NCBI RefSeq assembly: GCF_000143415.4
Contig: NW_003314262.1
Location: forward strand, 4,249,816 to 4,313,815
Reading direction: 5' to 3'
DNA: 64,000 nucleotides
Origin: Selaginella moellendorffii
Lineage: Eukaryota > Streptophyta > Lycopodiopsida > Selaginellales > Selaginellaceae
The position numbers and the translations under genes are program-made. Shown here piece by piece: positions 9,786-20,836 of the stretch (position 1 is its first letter; each line of letters begins with the position of its first letter). Under the pieces are notes generated by a model, which saw nothing but the letters and a program-made list of their open reading frames with translations, searched no databases and had not been told where the DNA came from.

Positions 9786-11073
9786 ATGGCTCTCACAGCA
9801 GCTCCAAAGTTCTACACCATCGAGTCCGCTGCTTATCCTGGCTATTGCATTACTCAGCAAGGCACCCAGATTGTTCTCAGGTCCAAGGACGCGCTCAACC
9901 CCTTCCAGGTAAAATCTTTGAAAATCTTTGCCGGTTGTCGATCATCATGGGAAACTCTTGTGCAGCTGTGGTACCGGGATGAGTCATGGAACTTGCTGAA
10001 CCAGGACTCCGCGTTCGTGTTTGTAAACCACGGCTCTAAGAAAGCTCTCCGGTCCCAGGCACACTCAACGTCTCGAAGCAAGGTAAACAGAAAACAGTAT
10101 TCATACTATACACTGTTGCTGATCATATGGAATTTTGATGGCAAAAGGCTACTATTGGAGACTATGATCCGGCAGTCCAAGACGATTATCTCCTGTGGCG
10201 TATTTCCGGGAGCCACGAAAATCAAGTCTTGATCACCATGACTGGAAACAAGTCATTTTTTCTGAGCCACACTTCCTCAAGTGCTAGCTTCAAGGATGGG
10301 GTGCCAGTGGTGACATCCAACAGCGATGGAAACTCTCACTGGAAGCTCGTCACTTACGGTAAGCTCATGAATCATATGATTTGTTCTTCTCGGTTGTGGC
10401 TCATATATATGATGATGATGCACAGAGCCTTCTCAAGAGTACAGGATTCTATGCCACTGGGTTGGGCAGTACTTGACTTGGAAGCAGCAAAATGTGGATG
10501 TAACTTTCAAGAATGCAATCAAGCACAACGACGAGACAAATGTGGTGGCTATTCATCCAAGCAACGTTCCTCTCGACGGCATGGTTTGTACTTTTGTCGT
10601 TCTTTGTAATCTTATCTCATTCTATTTGATTACATATAGACATGGTACAAGGTTCCCGCTGGAGGAAGAGATGATACCACGTACTTCACCTCGTTCGTTC
10701 TCATAAACAAGGTGACTGGTCTTGCTCTCAAGGGGTCAACCAAGCCGGGAGACAAGGTAACTAGTGCACACTGTTGAAAACTTGAAGAAGTTTGCAAACT
10801 AAACGAATTGGATGATCATGGCAGGTGCTCTTGACTCAATATGATCCTCTCGACTACGGTTTCGTGTGGTCTGAGAACCGATTCCAGGCTTCACTCACGG
10901 ACCATCTCGCGATCAATCTGGATGGAACCAACTTGCAGTGGGCTCTGCAGAACGACGATCAGTACCAGAACAGTGCGTGGTATCATCCTCTCGTGCTTCG
11001 CCCGGCATCTGCAAACCAAGTATTTAATACGCAGCAGGCCTGGAAATTCAATCCAGTGGTGGCAGGGAATTGA
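9786..11073 (+). CDS. Two-domain EUL lectin B
   Basis: Paralogue of lectin A with the same six-exon plan: 9786-9908, 9966-10082, 10148-10358, 10426-10583, 10640-10756, 10825-11073, giving 324 aa. All joins keep frame and use GT-AG. Exon 2 lacks 12 bp found in lectin E, so the loop after LLNQ is shorter. Domain 1 keeps FYTIESAAYPGYCITQQGTQ, VFVNHGSKKALRS and ends HWKLVTY; domain 2 keeps WYKVPAGGRDDTTYF, FVLINKVTGLALKGS and ends QQAWKF. No signal peptide. Nearest relative in the window is lectin E, the equivalent gene in the second block. The promoter differs from that of lectin A, so expression may differ. Confidence 0.83.
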
Positions 11074-11279
11074 CTATCAGCCATGTTGTATACATAAGGG
11101 ACACGCTTACCACTTTTCTTCTTGCAAATAACAAGACTTTTCACGGGAAAAAGAAGCTGAGCACTCCCCATTTGTTTCCTTTTCCCATGGAAGCCATGAG
11201 TTTTCGTTCATTTCCAGTGTCTGCAAGGATCGACGATTTAAGATAAAACAAAAACATTATGACTATCGACTATCATTCC

Positions 11280-11935
11280 ATATAGACCATAAAACCATAC
11301 ATATCCACCGAGTCTAGAATTTACTACGTACCAGATCCCTTTGCAACCTCAAGCAGGTTTCTTACAACTCCACGAGCATCAACCGAAAACTCCGTTTCAT
11401 GGCAACATGCTTTGTGTATTTCTGTGAAATGTAAAATAAATAAATAAATCAACTTTTGTGAGCTCTCAGTAAGATGCAAGCTCTAGATGATTACCGTGGT
11501 CACTGGTGCCTCATTGTCTCAGATGACAATATCGCGAGCATCTATGTCCTTTCCAAACTCCGTCTTCCAAGTTTCCCACCTGTCTCAAACTGGCGCGGCC
11601 AAAACAATGGCTTTGGCGATAGTATATGTTCTTGGAACAGTTAGCTGCACCCCTGCACAACGATATAAAAAACTTCCATCAACGTGAAGCTTAGCTTACA
11701 GTTGTGCTATTCGTTTCGCAGCGTAGTCCATCCAGCCATCGGGAAGTTTCCGATGCTGCAACCTCAAAGTGTTACTTCCAGAGCAATGAAGAGCAAGAAA
11801 GACCGATCAATTCACATCCAACAATCGCGGCAAGATCTTGCCTCACCTTCGCAGATCAGGGACGCCAGCGCCGCAATCGCTGCCGGCTTCTTCTACGCCA
11901 TTTCTCGCTCCCTCCTCCCTCGCATTCTCTGTCAA
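11280..11935 (-). pseudogene. Internally deleted GT29 pseudogene (block 1)
   Basis: The minus strand retains scraps of GT29 exons in the right order: the first-exon end near 11900, parts of the YAAKRIAQL exon near 11720, of the sialylmotif L exon near 11500-11640, of the KHVGMKRSF exon near 11340-11430, and of the MYGF exon near 11290. Large deletions and frameshifts separate them. The same deletion pattern is seen at 29.6-30.3 kb, so it predates the block duplication. Confidence 0.8.
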
Positions 11936-11942
11936 CCTAGCC

Positions 11943-11990
11943 AATCGCCTGCAGTCCGATAGGTGACTAGTTCGATCCTAGTTGCCTCCT
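11943..11990 (+). pseudogene. tRNA-Cys 3'-half remnant
   Basis: Keeps the anticodon loop CTGCAGT, a mutated T-arm (ACTAG/CTAGT, still paired) and the acceptor end TTGCCTCCT, but the 5' half is missing. It lies at the end of the lectin B unit. Confidence 0.75.
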
Positions 11991-12029
11991 TATCCGATGA
12001 ATCCCATGCGCTCCACGAGGTTGTGGTGG

Positions 12030-12036
12030 TATAAAA
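12030..12036 (+). promoter_or_regulatory. TATA box of lectin C
   Basis: TATAAAA about 37 bp before the ATG, in the same GCGCTCCACGNGGTTGTGG context as lectin A, but the G-box is lost by a T to A change (CACGAG). Confidence 0.5.
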
Positions 12037-12072
12037 TGGGCCTAGATCTCAGAGTTACTCTAGATCTTAAGA

Positions 12073-13305
12073 ATGGAACCTCTCACAGCAGTTCCAAAGC
12101 TCTACACCATCGAGTCCACTGCTTATCCTGGCTACTGCATTACTCAGCAAGGCACCCAGATTGTTCTCAAGTTCAAGGATGCGCTCAATCCCTTCCAAGT
12201 ATCAATCTGTATCAATCCAGATCTAGCATCTTGGTTTTGATCTCTTGTGCAGCTCTGGTACAGGGATGAGTCATGGCAGTTCCTGGGCGAGGATAACAGT
12301 GACCTCTCCGCGTTGGTGTTTATAAACCACGGCTCCAAGAAAGCTCTTCGCTCCCAGTCATCCTCAACTTCCCGGAGCATTGCCAAGGTATATAAATCAC
12401 TACAAGTTTGTCTCACACTTGAATTTTTCTCTATCCAGCTTACTGTTGGAGATTATGATCCGGCAGTCGAGAACAATTCTCTCCTCTGGTCTATTTCCGA
12501 CGATCAAGTCTTCGTCACAGAGACTGGGAATTCGTCCGTGTTTTTGAGCCACACTTCGTCTTCGAGGTCCAGCTTTAAAGACGGGGTGCCAGTGGTGACA
12601 TCTGCCCAGGGTGAAAACTCTAGGTGGAAGATCGTTGCTTATGGTAATCCTCTAGACTTGTGGTCAATTCCTTTTGATTTTCTCGTTGTGCTGCACAGTG
12701 CCTTCTCAAGTGTACAGGATTCTGTGTCACTGGTTTGGGAATTACTTGACTTGGAAGCAGCAAAATGTGGACGTAACTTTCAAGGATGCAATCAAGCACA
12801 ACGACTAGATAAACGTGGTGGCTGTTAGTCCAAACAACATTTCTCTCAACGGCATGGTTTGTGACTTTGTCTGATACTATCATCTTGGATCTCATTCGTA
12901 TTATTGTAATAGGCATGGTTCAAGGTTCCTGCTGGTGGCCGAGACAATACCACGTACTTTACCTCGTTTATCCTAATAAACAAGACTGGTCTAGCACTCA
13001 GGAGACAAGGTAAGTCCTAAAACTTTTGAAGGACTTTGCAAGCTAAACGAAAGATACCTTTTTCATGGCAGGTGCTCTTGACTCAATTTGATCCTCTCGA
13101 CTACGGTTTTGTGTGGTCTGAGGACCGATTCCAGGCTTCAAACACGGACTACGTGGCCATCAATCTGGATGGAACGAACTTGCAGTGGTCTCTGCAGAAC
13201 GACGATCAGTACCAGAACAGTGCGTGGTATCATCCTCTCGTTCTTCGCCCAGGATATGTTGAGCAGCAGACCTGGAAATTCAATCCAGTGGTGAACAATG
13301 TTTAG
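12073..13305 (+). pseudogene. EUL lectin C, disabled
   Basis: Six-exon EUL lectin with the usual promoter and most splice sites (12073-12198, 12253-12387, 12439-12643, 12699 onward), but two lesions break it. In exon 4 the GAG after KHND has become TAG at 12806-12808, ending the protein at about 190 aa, after domain 1 and before the core of domain 2. In exon 5 a 17-nt deletion at the 13000/13001 junction (plus loss of one GTG codon) puts exon 6 out of frame. The final exon is otherwise well kept. A truncated single-domain product from domain 1 remains possible. Both lesions are shared with lectin F. Confidence 0.85.
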
Positions 13306-13392
13306 CTGGGACTTTTATGTTCATAAATGAGATGAGAAGATGCTAGATCTATGCATGAATGTTCATATGAATAATTACACTTCTAAATGTTT

Positions 13393-13427
13393 AATCAGCT
13401 GCAGTATGATCAATATGTCATCAGTTT
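13393..13427 (+). pseudogene. Strongly decayed tRNA-Cys remnant
   Basis: Reads AATCAGCTGCAGTATGAT then GTCATCAGTTTTT, a diverged version of the anticodon arm and T-arm start of tRNA-Cys. It stands at the end of the lectin C unit, as the other remnants do. Confidence 0.5.
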
Positions 13428-13429
13428 TT

Positions 13430-15700
13430 CCCAACAAAACGAATGTGTTTTAGGTTGACAAAAATGGAGCTAGGTGAGCCAAGACGGTTTACTAAAAAAT
13501 ATTCTCTATTAGCGTTCTTCAAATATGCTAAAAATATTCTTAAAATTTGAAATATTTTGTCATTATAGCTATATATTAAATCATATATTAATAACAACTA
13601 TACCTTATGTTGTAACTATAAACTATTTTATAATATAAGATATTATCATAATTACAAATTATATCTCAATCCTTACAAAATCCACACAATCTATACATAT
13701 AGAAGTATTATGTTGCTTTCTCCTTCTCTCTCACTTTTTTGCCTTTCTTTCTTCATTCTCTTGTGTATGATCATTGATAATGAAAGTTGACTTCTCTTTA
13801 ATACACTTTAATACACTAAAAGATCGAATGGCTGTGAGTGGCACTACCTAAACCCAGAATTTAGGGTTGCCCGGAATCATTTAGAATTGACACTTCTATG
13901 GTTGTTACATCATAGCTCAATGCTTCTACTTTTGGAATTGACCAGCATTAGAATTACTCTAGAGCTTCCAAGATCGAGACCAAAAAAGTAAGTCAGGCAT
14001 TGACATTGAGTGCAATTTTCCTTTTTTCTTGCAGTTTCAATGTGACAAACAGGAAGAAGCCAGTCATAGGTGTCAGTAGCTAGAATGCTGGGAGAAGGTG
14101 TCTTGATGGGCTGGCCACACAATCAATAATAGTGGCCACTAATTTGGCCCTAAACCACAGTAATCTGGCCTTAATAGACATTTGAGACGTGTTTGTTTGG
14201 GTTTGTGGACACCATTGAGCGGCAGAGCTGGAGCCAGAGCCAGCCTTCAACACGGCCAGAATCATCAGAGCCATGTTCTTCCGTAAGAGAGAACAAGCCC
14301 AAGGTGAGTTCTCAAAGCCATAGCTTGCAAACCCTATCCACCTCTCACAACCCAAGCGTCATTGTATTCTCCAAAACTTTGACGAGCTTCCCATTGAGCT
14401 CCTTGCCTTCTCCAGCTGCCAGGCCCTTGAAAGCAGCAGCATAGCTTGCATCATCTGTTACACAGTTGCCCACATCCTCATCAAGATGCATATACCTCCT
14501 AGTGCCTACTGGCTAAAACTTGAACTCTTCTAATGTTGCAAAAGCCTCCTTTAACTTGCCTCTTGTACCCTTGTTTCTGCTGTGCCACTTTGAGATTCTA
14601 TAGCTGCTGGTGGTGGAATCTCTCCAACATGTTCTTCTTCATTTATACATTCTAAATATTGCATTGCTAGCCTTCAAAACATCCCCTCTTCCCTTGAAAA
14701 AGACTTCCCATCTTCTATGGAGTAAATTCAAAAGATTCCAAAAAATCTAAAACACAAACTTGTCATTATTGAAAATGACATGAATTGATATGCCCTTTCA
14801 CAAAACACGTAAGAGGTGTCCTCTAGCAACTCTTCCAATGGTTTGTATGTGTGCCTCTCATTGATATCCATTCAATATGTATAAGTGGATCATCCAAAAT
14901 TGTATTTGTAGCAGATGGATTGGAGCAAGGTGAACATTAAATTTTTCTCTTGAGTTGCCCAGGGCCACTATGTTCCCAGCCAATTGCAAGATTCCCTTGC
15001 CCAGCTCATCAAGCCTTTTCTTGCATCAAAACTCTTCTCTGGCTGCTCCAACTCTTTGGAGATGTCCTCCAACAGCATAGCTAATTGGAGGTACTCACCA
15101 TGCATGAAAGGTTTGTGCTTTGGTTTTTCATGTGCAGTGAAAGAGTCTACAGAATTTAGCCAAGCTCTCCCACTCAAGCAAACAGTTCAGATATTCTTCA
15201 ACACACTTAGATAGCAACAACAAGGCTTGAATTGCAATTGTTCGAAAAGATTTTACTAAAATGAAAACACACTAATTCCTAAAACCAAAGTGTTGCAGTT
15301 TTCCAAGAAGCAAACCTGACCTCCCATCACTCCAGCAGCACCTCCAAGATTGAAATTCTTGAATGATGCTACCATGTTTAACTCATGACATCCTTTTTAC
15401 ATGCTTTTAGCGTATTGATCTTATGCTAAACTCTTGAGATCTCCAATTCTTTCCTATCAAAATTCTGATCTCCCACTACAACAATGATGGTTTGCTACCA
15501 CCTCCATACTTTGCTAGTGAAGCTTCTAGACCTCCCATGTTGATCAAACCATAGTTTACACTCTCCAACCTTGATCTTAACAATAAGATACAAGAATAAA
15601 TAAAAGAAAACATGACAAAAAGAAACTGTATGCTATTGACTTGAACCTTTAAAAATAGTATGCGGCATAGTTTTGAGCTTAATCTCAGTCCAGCTTCTAT
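13430..15700. other. Spacer between the two lectin blocks, with unrecognised decayed coding traces
   Basis: 13.43-13.80 kb is AT-rich with nothing recognisable. From about 13.9 to 15.2 kb the minus strand shows short open pieces with protein-like composition, for example LAMLLEDISKELEQPEKSF and AAAFKGLAAGEGKELNGKLV, separated by stops. I do not recognise the family. They may be exons of one decayed gene or retrogene. This spacer is not repeated after lectin F. Confidence 0.35.
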
Positions 15701-15730
15701 ATTCTCTGGAATGTTTCTAAGATTTTAAGA

Positions 15731-16891
15731 ATGGCTCTCATAGCAGCTCCAAAGTTCTACAGCATCGAGTCCATTGCTTATCTTGGCTACTTCATTACTC
15801 AGCACGGCACCCAGATTGTTCTCAAGTCCAAGGACGTGCTCAGTCCCTTCTGATCATCAAACTAAATGATCTTTGTCCTTGTGCAGTTGTGGTACAGAGA
15901 CGAGTCTTGGCAGTACCTGAGCAGGATGTCACTGGCCTTCTCTGCTCCCAGTTATCCTCAACATCTCGGAGCGTTGTCAAGGTATAAAGTACTGCATGCT
16001 TGTCTCACACTTCATTGGTCTAAATGAAATCTTCAAGGCAACTGTTGGAGACTATGATCCGGTAGTTGAGGACGATCCTCTCCTCTGGTCTGTATCCGCA
16101 AGCTCGGACGATCAAGTCTCCATCACAATGACTGGGAATTCGTCCGTGTTCTTGAGCCACACTTCTTCAAGTTCCAGCTTTAAAGACGGGGTGCCAGTGG
16201 TGACATCCACCCATGGTGGAAACTCCCAGTGGAAGCTCGTCACTTACGGTAAGCTCATGAATCATATGACTTGCTCGTCTCGGTTATGCTTATATAATCT
16301 CTTTGTGCCACAGTGCCTTCTCAAGATCACACTGGTTTCGAAATTACTTGACTTGGAAGCAGCAAAATGTGGACGTAACTTTCAAGGATGCAATCAAGCA
16401 CAACGACGAGACAAACGTGGTCCAAACAACATTTCTCTTGACGGCATGGTTTGTAACTTCGATCTGACACTATCATCTTGGATCTCACATGTGTTATCAT
16501 AATAGATATGGTACAAGGTTCCCGCCGGAGGCCGAGACGATACCACGTACTTCACCGTTCAGACTGGTTTAGCACTCAAAGGGTCGACAAAGCCGGGAGA
16601 CAAGGTACTCTTCGAGGAACCTTTGCAAACTAAACTTGGACGATCATCGCAGGTGCTCTTGACTCAATATGATCCTCTCGACTACGGTTTCGTGTGGTCT
16701 GAGAACCGATTCCAGGCTTCAAACACGGACTATCTCGCGATCAATCTGGATGGAACAAACTTGCAGTGGGCTCTGCAGAACGATGACCAGTACCAGAACA
16801 GTGCGTGGTACCATCCTCTCACGCTCCGCCCGGCATCTGCAAACCAAAGCAGCAGGCCTGGAAATTCAATCCAGTGGTGGCAGGCAGTTAA
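15731..16891 (+). pseudogene. EUL lectin D, multiply broken
   Basis: Counterpart of lectin A in the second block. Exon 1 has lost its CAG|GT donor and runs into TGA. Exon 2 lacks an internal segment covering the VFINHGSKKA region. Exon 3 looks intact. Exons 4 and 5 each have a deletion (loss of VAVS; loss around LINKV), and exon 6 loses bases before the QQAW motif and shifts frame. No TATA box is visible at the expected place. Certain as a relic, not expected to encode a lectin. Confidence 0.9.
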
Positions 16892-16965
16892 CCATGAACC
16901 ATGATGAACCATGCTGAACTCATTACCAGTTTTCTTCTTGCAAATAAAACTCCCTGTTTGATTAT

Positions 16966-17583
16966 GATCGGCTCGATCATCGTCTCCGCAAACACGATAA
17001 TCTCAGGCTAATCTCCGGCAAGATCGCCTCAGCTCGCAGGATCTTCGAGATGTCCCGCGACTTCGTAAGCCCAGAGCGGCGATGTCTAGATTCTTCCACT
17101 CCATGCCCGCTCGCAGCGGCGTCTTGTGCTCCAGGCCTGGGCAGAAAGATCTTGTTGGATCGAAGTCCTGTCTCTTGGAACTGTCTCTTGGGTGATCGCG
17201 ATTTACGGCCAAGCTGGTCGCATCGTCCGGTCCCTCAAGATCATTCACAGCTTCCACCGGAAAGGAATGCTGCCGGATCAAGCCACGTTCGTCTGCGTTC
17301 TAGCTGCGTGTAGCCACGCTGGTCTGCTCGAAGTTGCGTACGAGAACTTCTGCTCCATCACTGTGAACTACGGGCTTTCCTTGCTCGAAGATCACTGCCG
17401 CTGCATGGTTGATCTCCTCGGATGCTCAGGCCAGCAGGAAGAGGCCGATGCATGCCATCGCAGCCGGGGAGCTCTGCCTGGACGAGCCTGTTAGCTTCTT
17501 GCCGGATCCATAGTGACGCACGGCGAGCTGCCAGAGCCGGGCGGTATGCTAAAGCGCCAGTTTTGCGTCCTCGTCGAGAGTCA
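16966..17583 (+). pseudogene. PPR gene 3' fragment (block 2)
   Basis: Near-identical to the fragment after lectin A, with the same internal deletions and the same abutment on the antisense GT29 3' end. It retains VFVCVLAACSHAGLLEV and DHCRCMVDLLGCSGQ-like sequence without a continuous frame. Confidence 0.85.
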
Positions 17584-19605
17584 CTAAGATTTTTTTCGTT
17601 TCCCATGGCTGCGCTGCTGCTCCTGTTGTGGTCTGATGCACACCAGGTCCTCGAGCTTGTTGCCATCGATCTTGTACATCGTGACGCCTTCCATGGCGCG
17701 GTAATGGTGTTGAGCTTCACTTCTCAGGGAGTTCACGCTTGTTTTCTCCCACTTTGCGTAGTTTGAGTTCTTGCGGGTCTCGCTCATGTCTTTTGATCCT
17801 GACAGGCGTCCATTTCGAGATGAACTTCCCCATACTTTGCAGTTCTTGAAAGCTCCCAGGTCTTTGCCTGGCTTTCGTTTGAGTCCCATTGCTGCGTAGT
17901 AGGCTGCGTTTACTGTCGCTCGGGTCGGAATGACCGACCAGTCTTGCTTTCTGGCTTCTCGCATTGGAGAATACAGCCTCATTGTCTGTATACACGGAGA
18001 CTATCAATGATAATCCATAGTCGTTTTTCTTACCCCGAGGCATTCCAACAGTTGATAGTAGGCTCTGCCTTGTAGTGGATTGTGCCCCTTGCAAGGAGCC
18101 GAGAAGTAACGAGTCCTATAGATGAAAAGAATGGTACAATGATAAGAAGTTGGAAGGAGTGTGAGTCAATACCATTCCGTGTAGCCTGGATCCACCGTAA
18201 AACCATACATATCCACCGAGTCACACATTGACAAGGCGAGCTCCAAAGACTTAATGCCTGTCCCTTTCGCTCCCCGACGGAAAACTACACCTTGGAACAA
18301 GTAGACAGGATTCGGAAGCTGTAAAAGATAAAACTCAGTTAGCAAACCGCATAGCAAGCGTCAAAGGCCCTATCACTTTTATTTTAGCGTTGAAGTCCCG
18401 ATGGATAACACTCTTGATAATCAACACTTCATCATCTGCAAAAATCCTCTTTTGCATTAAGCCAGAGACTTCTACTACGTACCAGATCCCTTTGCAACCT
18501 CAAGCAGGTTTCTTACTACTCCATGAGCCATCAATCGAAAACTCCGTTTCATGCCAACATGCTTTGCGTATTTCTGTGAAATGAAAGCACCTTTTGCGAG
18601 CTCAGTAGTACGCAACCTTTGTGAGGTGATTACCGTGGTCACTGGTGCCTCATTGTCTCGGATGACAATATCGTGAGCATCTATCTCCTTTCCAAACTCC
18701 GTCTTTAAGAGGTCTTCCGAGTTTCCCACCACCGCACACGTCCTAAACTGGCGCGGCCAAAACGGTGGCTTTGGCGGTAGTATCAACTCGAGATGTTCTT
18801 CGCACAGGCTTCGATTGGAACAGTTAGCTGCACCCCTGCACAACTAGATTAAAAACTTCCATCAACATCAAGCTTAGTTTACAGTTGAGCTATTCGTTTT
18901 GCAGCGTAGTCCATCCACCCATCGGGACGTGCATCCAGATACTCGCGAGTCAATATCGTTGTGACGTTTCGATACTGCAAACTCAAAAGTGTTATTTGAA
19001 TCAAGAGCAAAATTTGCAGCAAAGTACCTGTTCCCACAGGAGCAGCGTCTCGCAGACGTCAAATTCATATTCCAGTGGCTTGTAGATTTTAAACTGCTCA
19101 TTACGCACCGTGAAGGATGCTTGCAAGATCGTTCTGAAATATCCGGAGGGAACAAATAGTACCTGGGTAAGTAACTAGAAATGTTTTTGCGTGATCGAAG
19201 CTTACAAGTTTACTCGGTACATGCAGTCAATCCAAGCCCATTTCTTTCCTGTAAAAAGAAAGCATTGAAGTATCACTACTCTCCAACGAAGAAAACAAAG
19301 GCAAGAACATATAAGATCGAGAAAACTTACCACGCATTTTTGGACTTGGCGCTGGAACGAACCAAGCGTAGAAGCGTCTCGATCTCACAAGAAAAAGAAA
19401 AATCCTGGGCGCTGCAAGCCTACATTTCTCCCGCAACAAAGATCGATCGATCCACATCCAACAATCGCAGCGAGATACCTTCCAAGAAGAAGAGTCCTTG
19501 GGGCGCCAGGAAGAGGAGGCAGATCAGGGACACCAGCGCCGCAATCGCGAGTGGGAGCGACAGTAGCAAGGCTCGCTGCTTCTTGGGCGGCTGCTTCCAC
19601 GCCAT
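17584..19605 (-). pseudogene. GT29 sialyltransferase-like gene, copy 2, exon inverted
   Basis: Block-2 copy of the GT29 gene. The signal-anchor exon, both sialylmotif exons and the C-terminal exon are open and close to copy 1; the C-terminus is slightly longer (ending RKKS). However 19107-19220 is the reverse complement of 8849-8962. The inversion flips most of the exon encoding [19 protein letters not shown] together with the next intron and removes the AG acceptor of the following exon. Normal splicing therefore cannot give the full protein. Skipping the affected part would remove stem-region residues but leave the sialylmotifs, so an altered product cannot be excluded. Confidence 0.8.
19107..19220. 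other. 114-bp inversion within GT29 copy 2
   Basis: On the plus strand this reads ACCGTGAAGGATGCTTGC onward to TTTACTCGGTAC, the exact opposite orientation to copy 1, while both flanks remain collinear with copy 1. Copy 1 keeps the coding exon in the GT29 sense, so copy 2 is the derived form. Confidence 0.9.
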
Positions 19606-19691
19606 TTTTCTCCTACGCACTGATCAAGCGAGCTCCTCCCTGTAAACCTAGCTGTCAGATTAAAGCAGACTCAGTTAATTAACATGTTAAT

Positions 19692-19763
19692 GGAGGTATA
19701 GCTCAGCGGTAGAGCAATCGGCTGCAGTCCGATAGGTCACCAGTTCAATCCTGGTTGCCTCCT
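19692..19763 (+). tRNA. trnC-GCA: tRNA-Cys (anticodon GCA)
   Basis: Full cloverleaf. Acceptor GGAGGTA pairs with TGCCTCC (one T-G wobble). The D-arm is GCTC/GAGC, and anticodon stem ATCGG/CCGAT surrounds loop CTGCAGT with GCA at 19715 + 9 to 11 (19724-19726). T-arm ACCAG/CTGGT has loop TTCAATC. The discriminator base is T, as usual for Cys. There is no intron and no encoded CCA. It is the only intact one of six tRNA-Cys copies at lectin-unit ends; a nuclear gene is likely, given the neighbours. Confidence 0.93.
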
Positions 19764-19916
19764 TCGCCAAATAATTTCTTCTAACAAGACAAATCTGTCA
19801 GCGATAAAATAATGATTTTGAAGTTTTTATATGTATTTTTTAACTTACATTTATTATTATTACTAATTTTCATCTTTTTATGACTTTACCCTTATCAATA
19901 AATAAATTTAATATTA

Positions 19917-20089
19917 TGAGTGCTTGGAATATGGAAAGGGAATACAGAAATGTGTATATCAATTAGCCCAAAAACTCAAGCTTATATACAAGAGCAAGTT
20001 GTCCGGATTGAAACAAATCCGATAGCTACCAAAATCCCACTACACTAATATTAATATACAGTATCGTAGCTATACACTTGGCCCTCACA
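19917..20089 (-). repeat. 3' LTR of Ty3 element 1
   Basis: 173 bp, TG...CA in either reading; pairs with 27661-27833. The polypurine tract GAGAGGAGGAGATGA lies directly before it on the minus strand. Confidence 0.92.
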
Positions 20090-20121
20090 TCATCTCCTCC
20101 TCTCGGAATAATGGAAGACTA

Positions 20122-20836
20122 TCAGGGTTCTCTTGTAGATGGGCTAGGATCTGGAGGAATGTCAGGAGGAGGTATCGGCAGATCTGTAGGTGGTATTAAT
20201 TGCTCCTGATCCCTTTGTATGAAGCGTTTCAACCGCTGCACATGCACAATCTCTGAAGGATCGGCTTGCTGGACATTATGCCGAACCTCATAAACTTGTG
20301 GTCCAACTTGCCGCAACACTCGATACGGTTCTTTCCACTGTGCAAGGAGCCCCTTAGATAAACCACATATCGTAAGATGGGGAAAACGGACTAACACTAA
20401 ATCATCCACTTTGTACTCCGTAGGTGGACGATGATGGGAGTTGTACTGCCGTTGTTGTCCCACGTGTACACGGCCTAAGTGTTCGGCAGACTCCGCTCGG
20501 ACAAGTGGAAGAATGGTCATCAAATACTGATCCCACGACCTAGCATCTGCAACTCGTGGCAATCACGAAGGTAAACCTAGCTTCGTTGGTAATATTGGAT
20601 CATGACCATATAAAAGTTTATATGGTGAAACACCAACAGAACTCTACACCCCTGTGATATATGCATATCGAAGAGATGGCAAATAACCATCCCAATCCGA
20701 ATGCTAAAAGTTCACATACTTCGCAATCATCCTCTTAAATGTCTGAACGAGCCATTCCACCAGATCATCTGATTGTGGATGATAAGCACTCGTGAAAGTG
20801 TGGCATATCCCCAGCCGAGACGTCAAAACATGAAAT
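20122..20836 (-). pseudogene. Integrase C-terminal part, Ty3 element 1
   Basis: The minus strand encodes the end of the integrase: the post-catalytic region, then YKVDDLVLVRFPHL and EIVHVQRLKRF, the usual C-terminal DNA-binding module. A proline-rich tail ends PSPSTREP. No chromodomain follows. A TGA interrupts the frame just before PRVADARSWDQ. A 390-bp relative of this segment recurs at 36.6-37.0 kb. Confidence 0.8.

Noticed and set aside
11487-11687. 66-codon plus-strand frame, also present at 29843-30043
   Set aside because: It is antisense to GT29 exon relics, and its conservation is due to block duplication.
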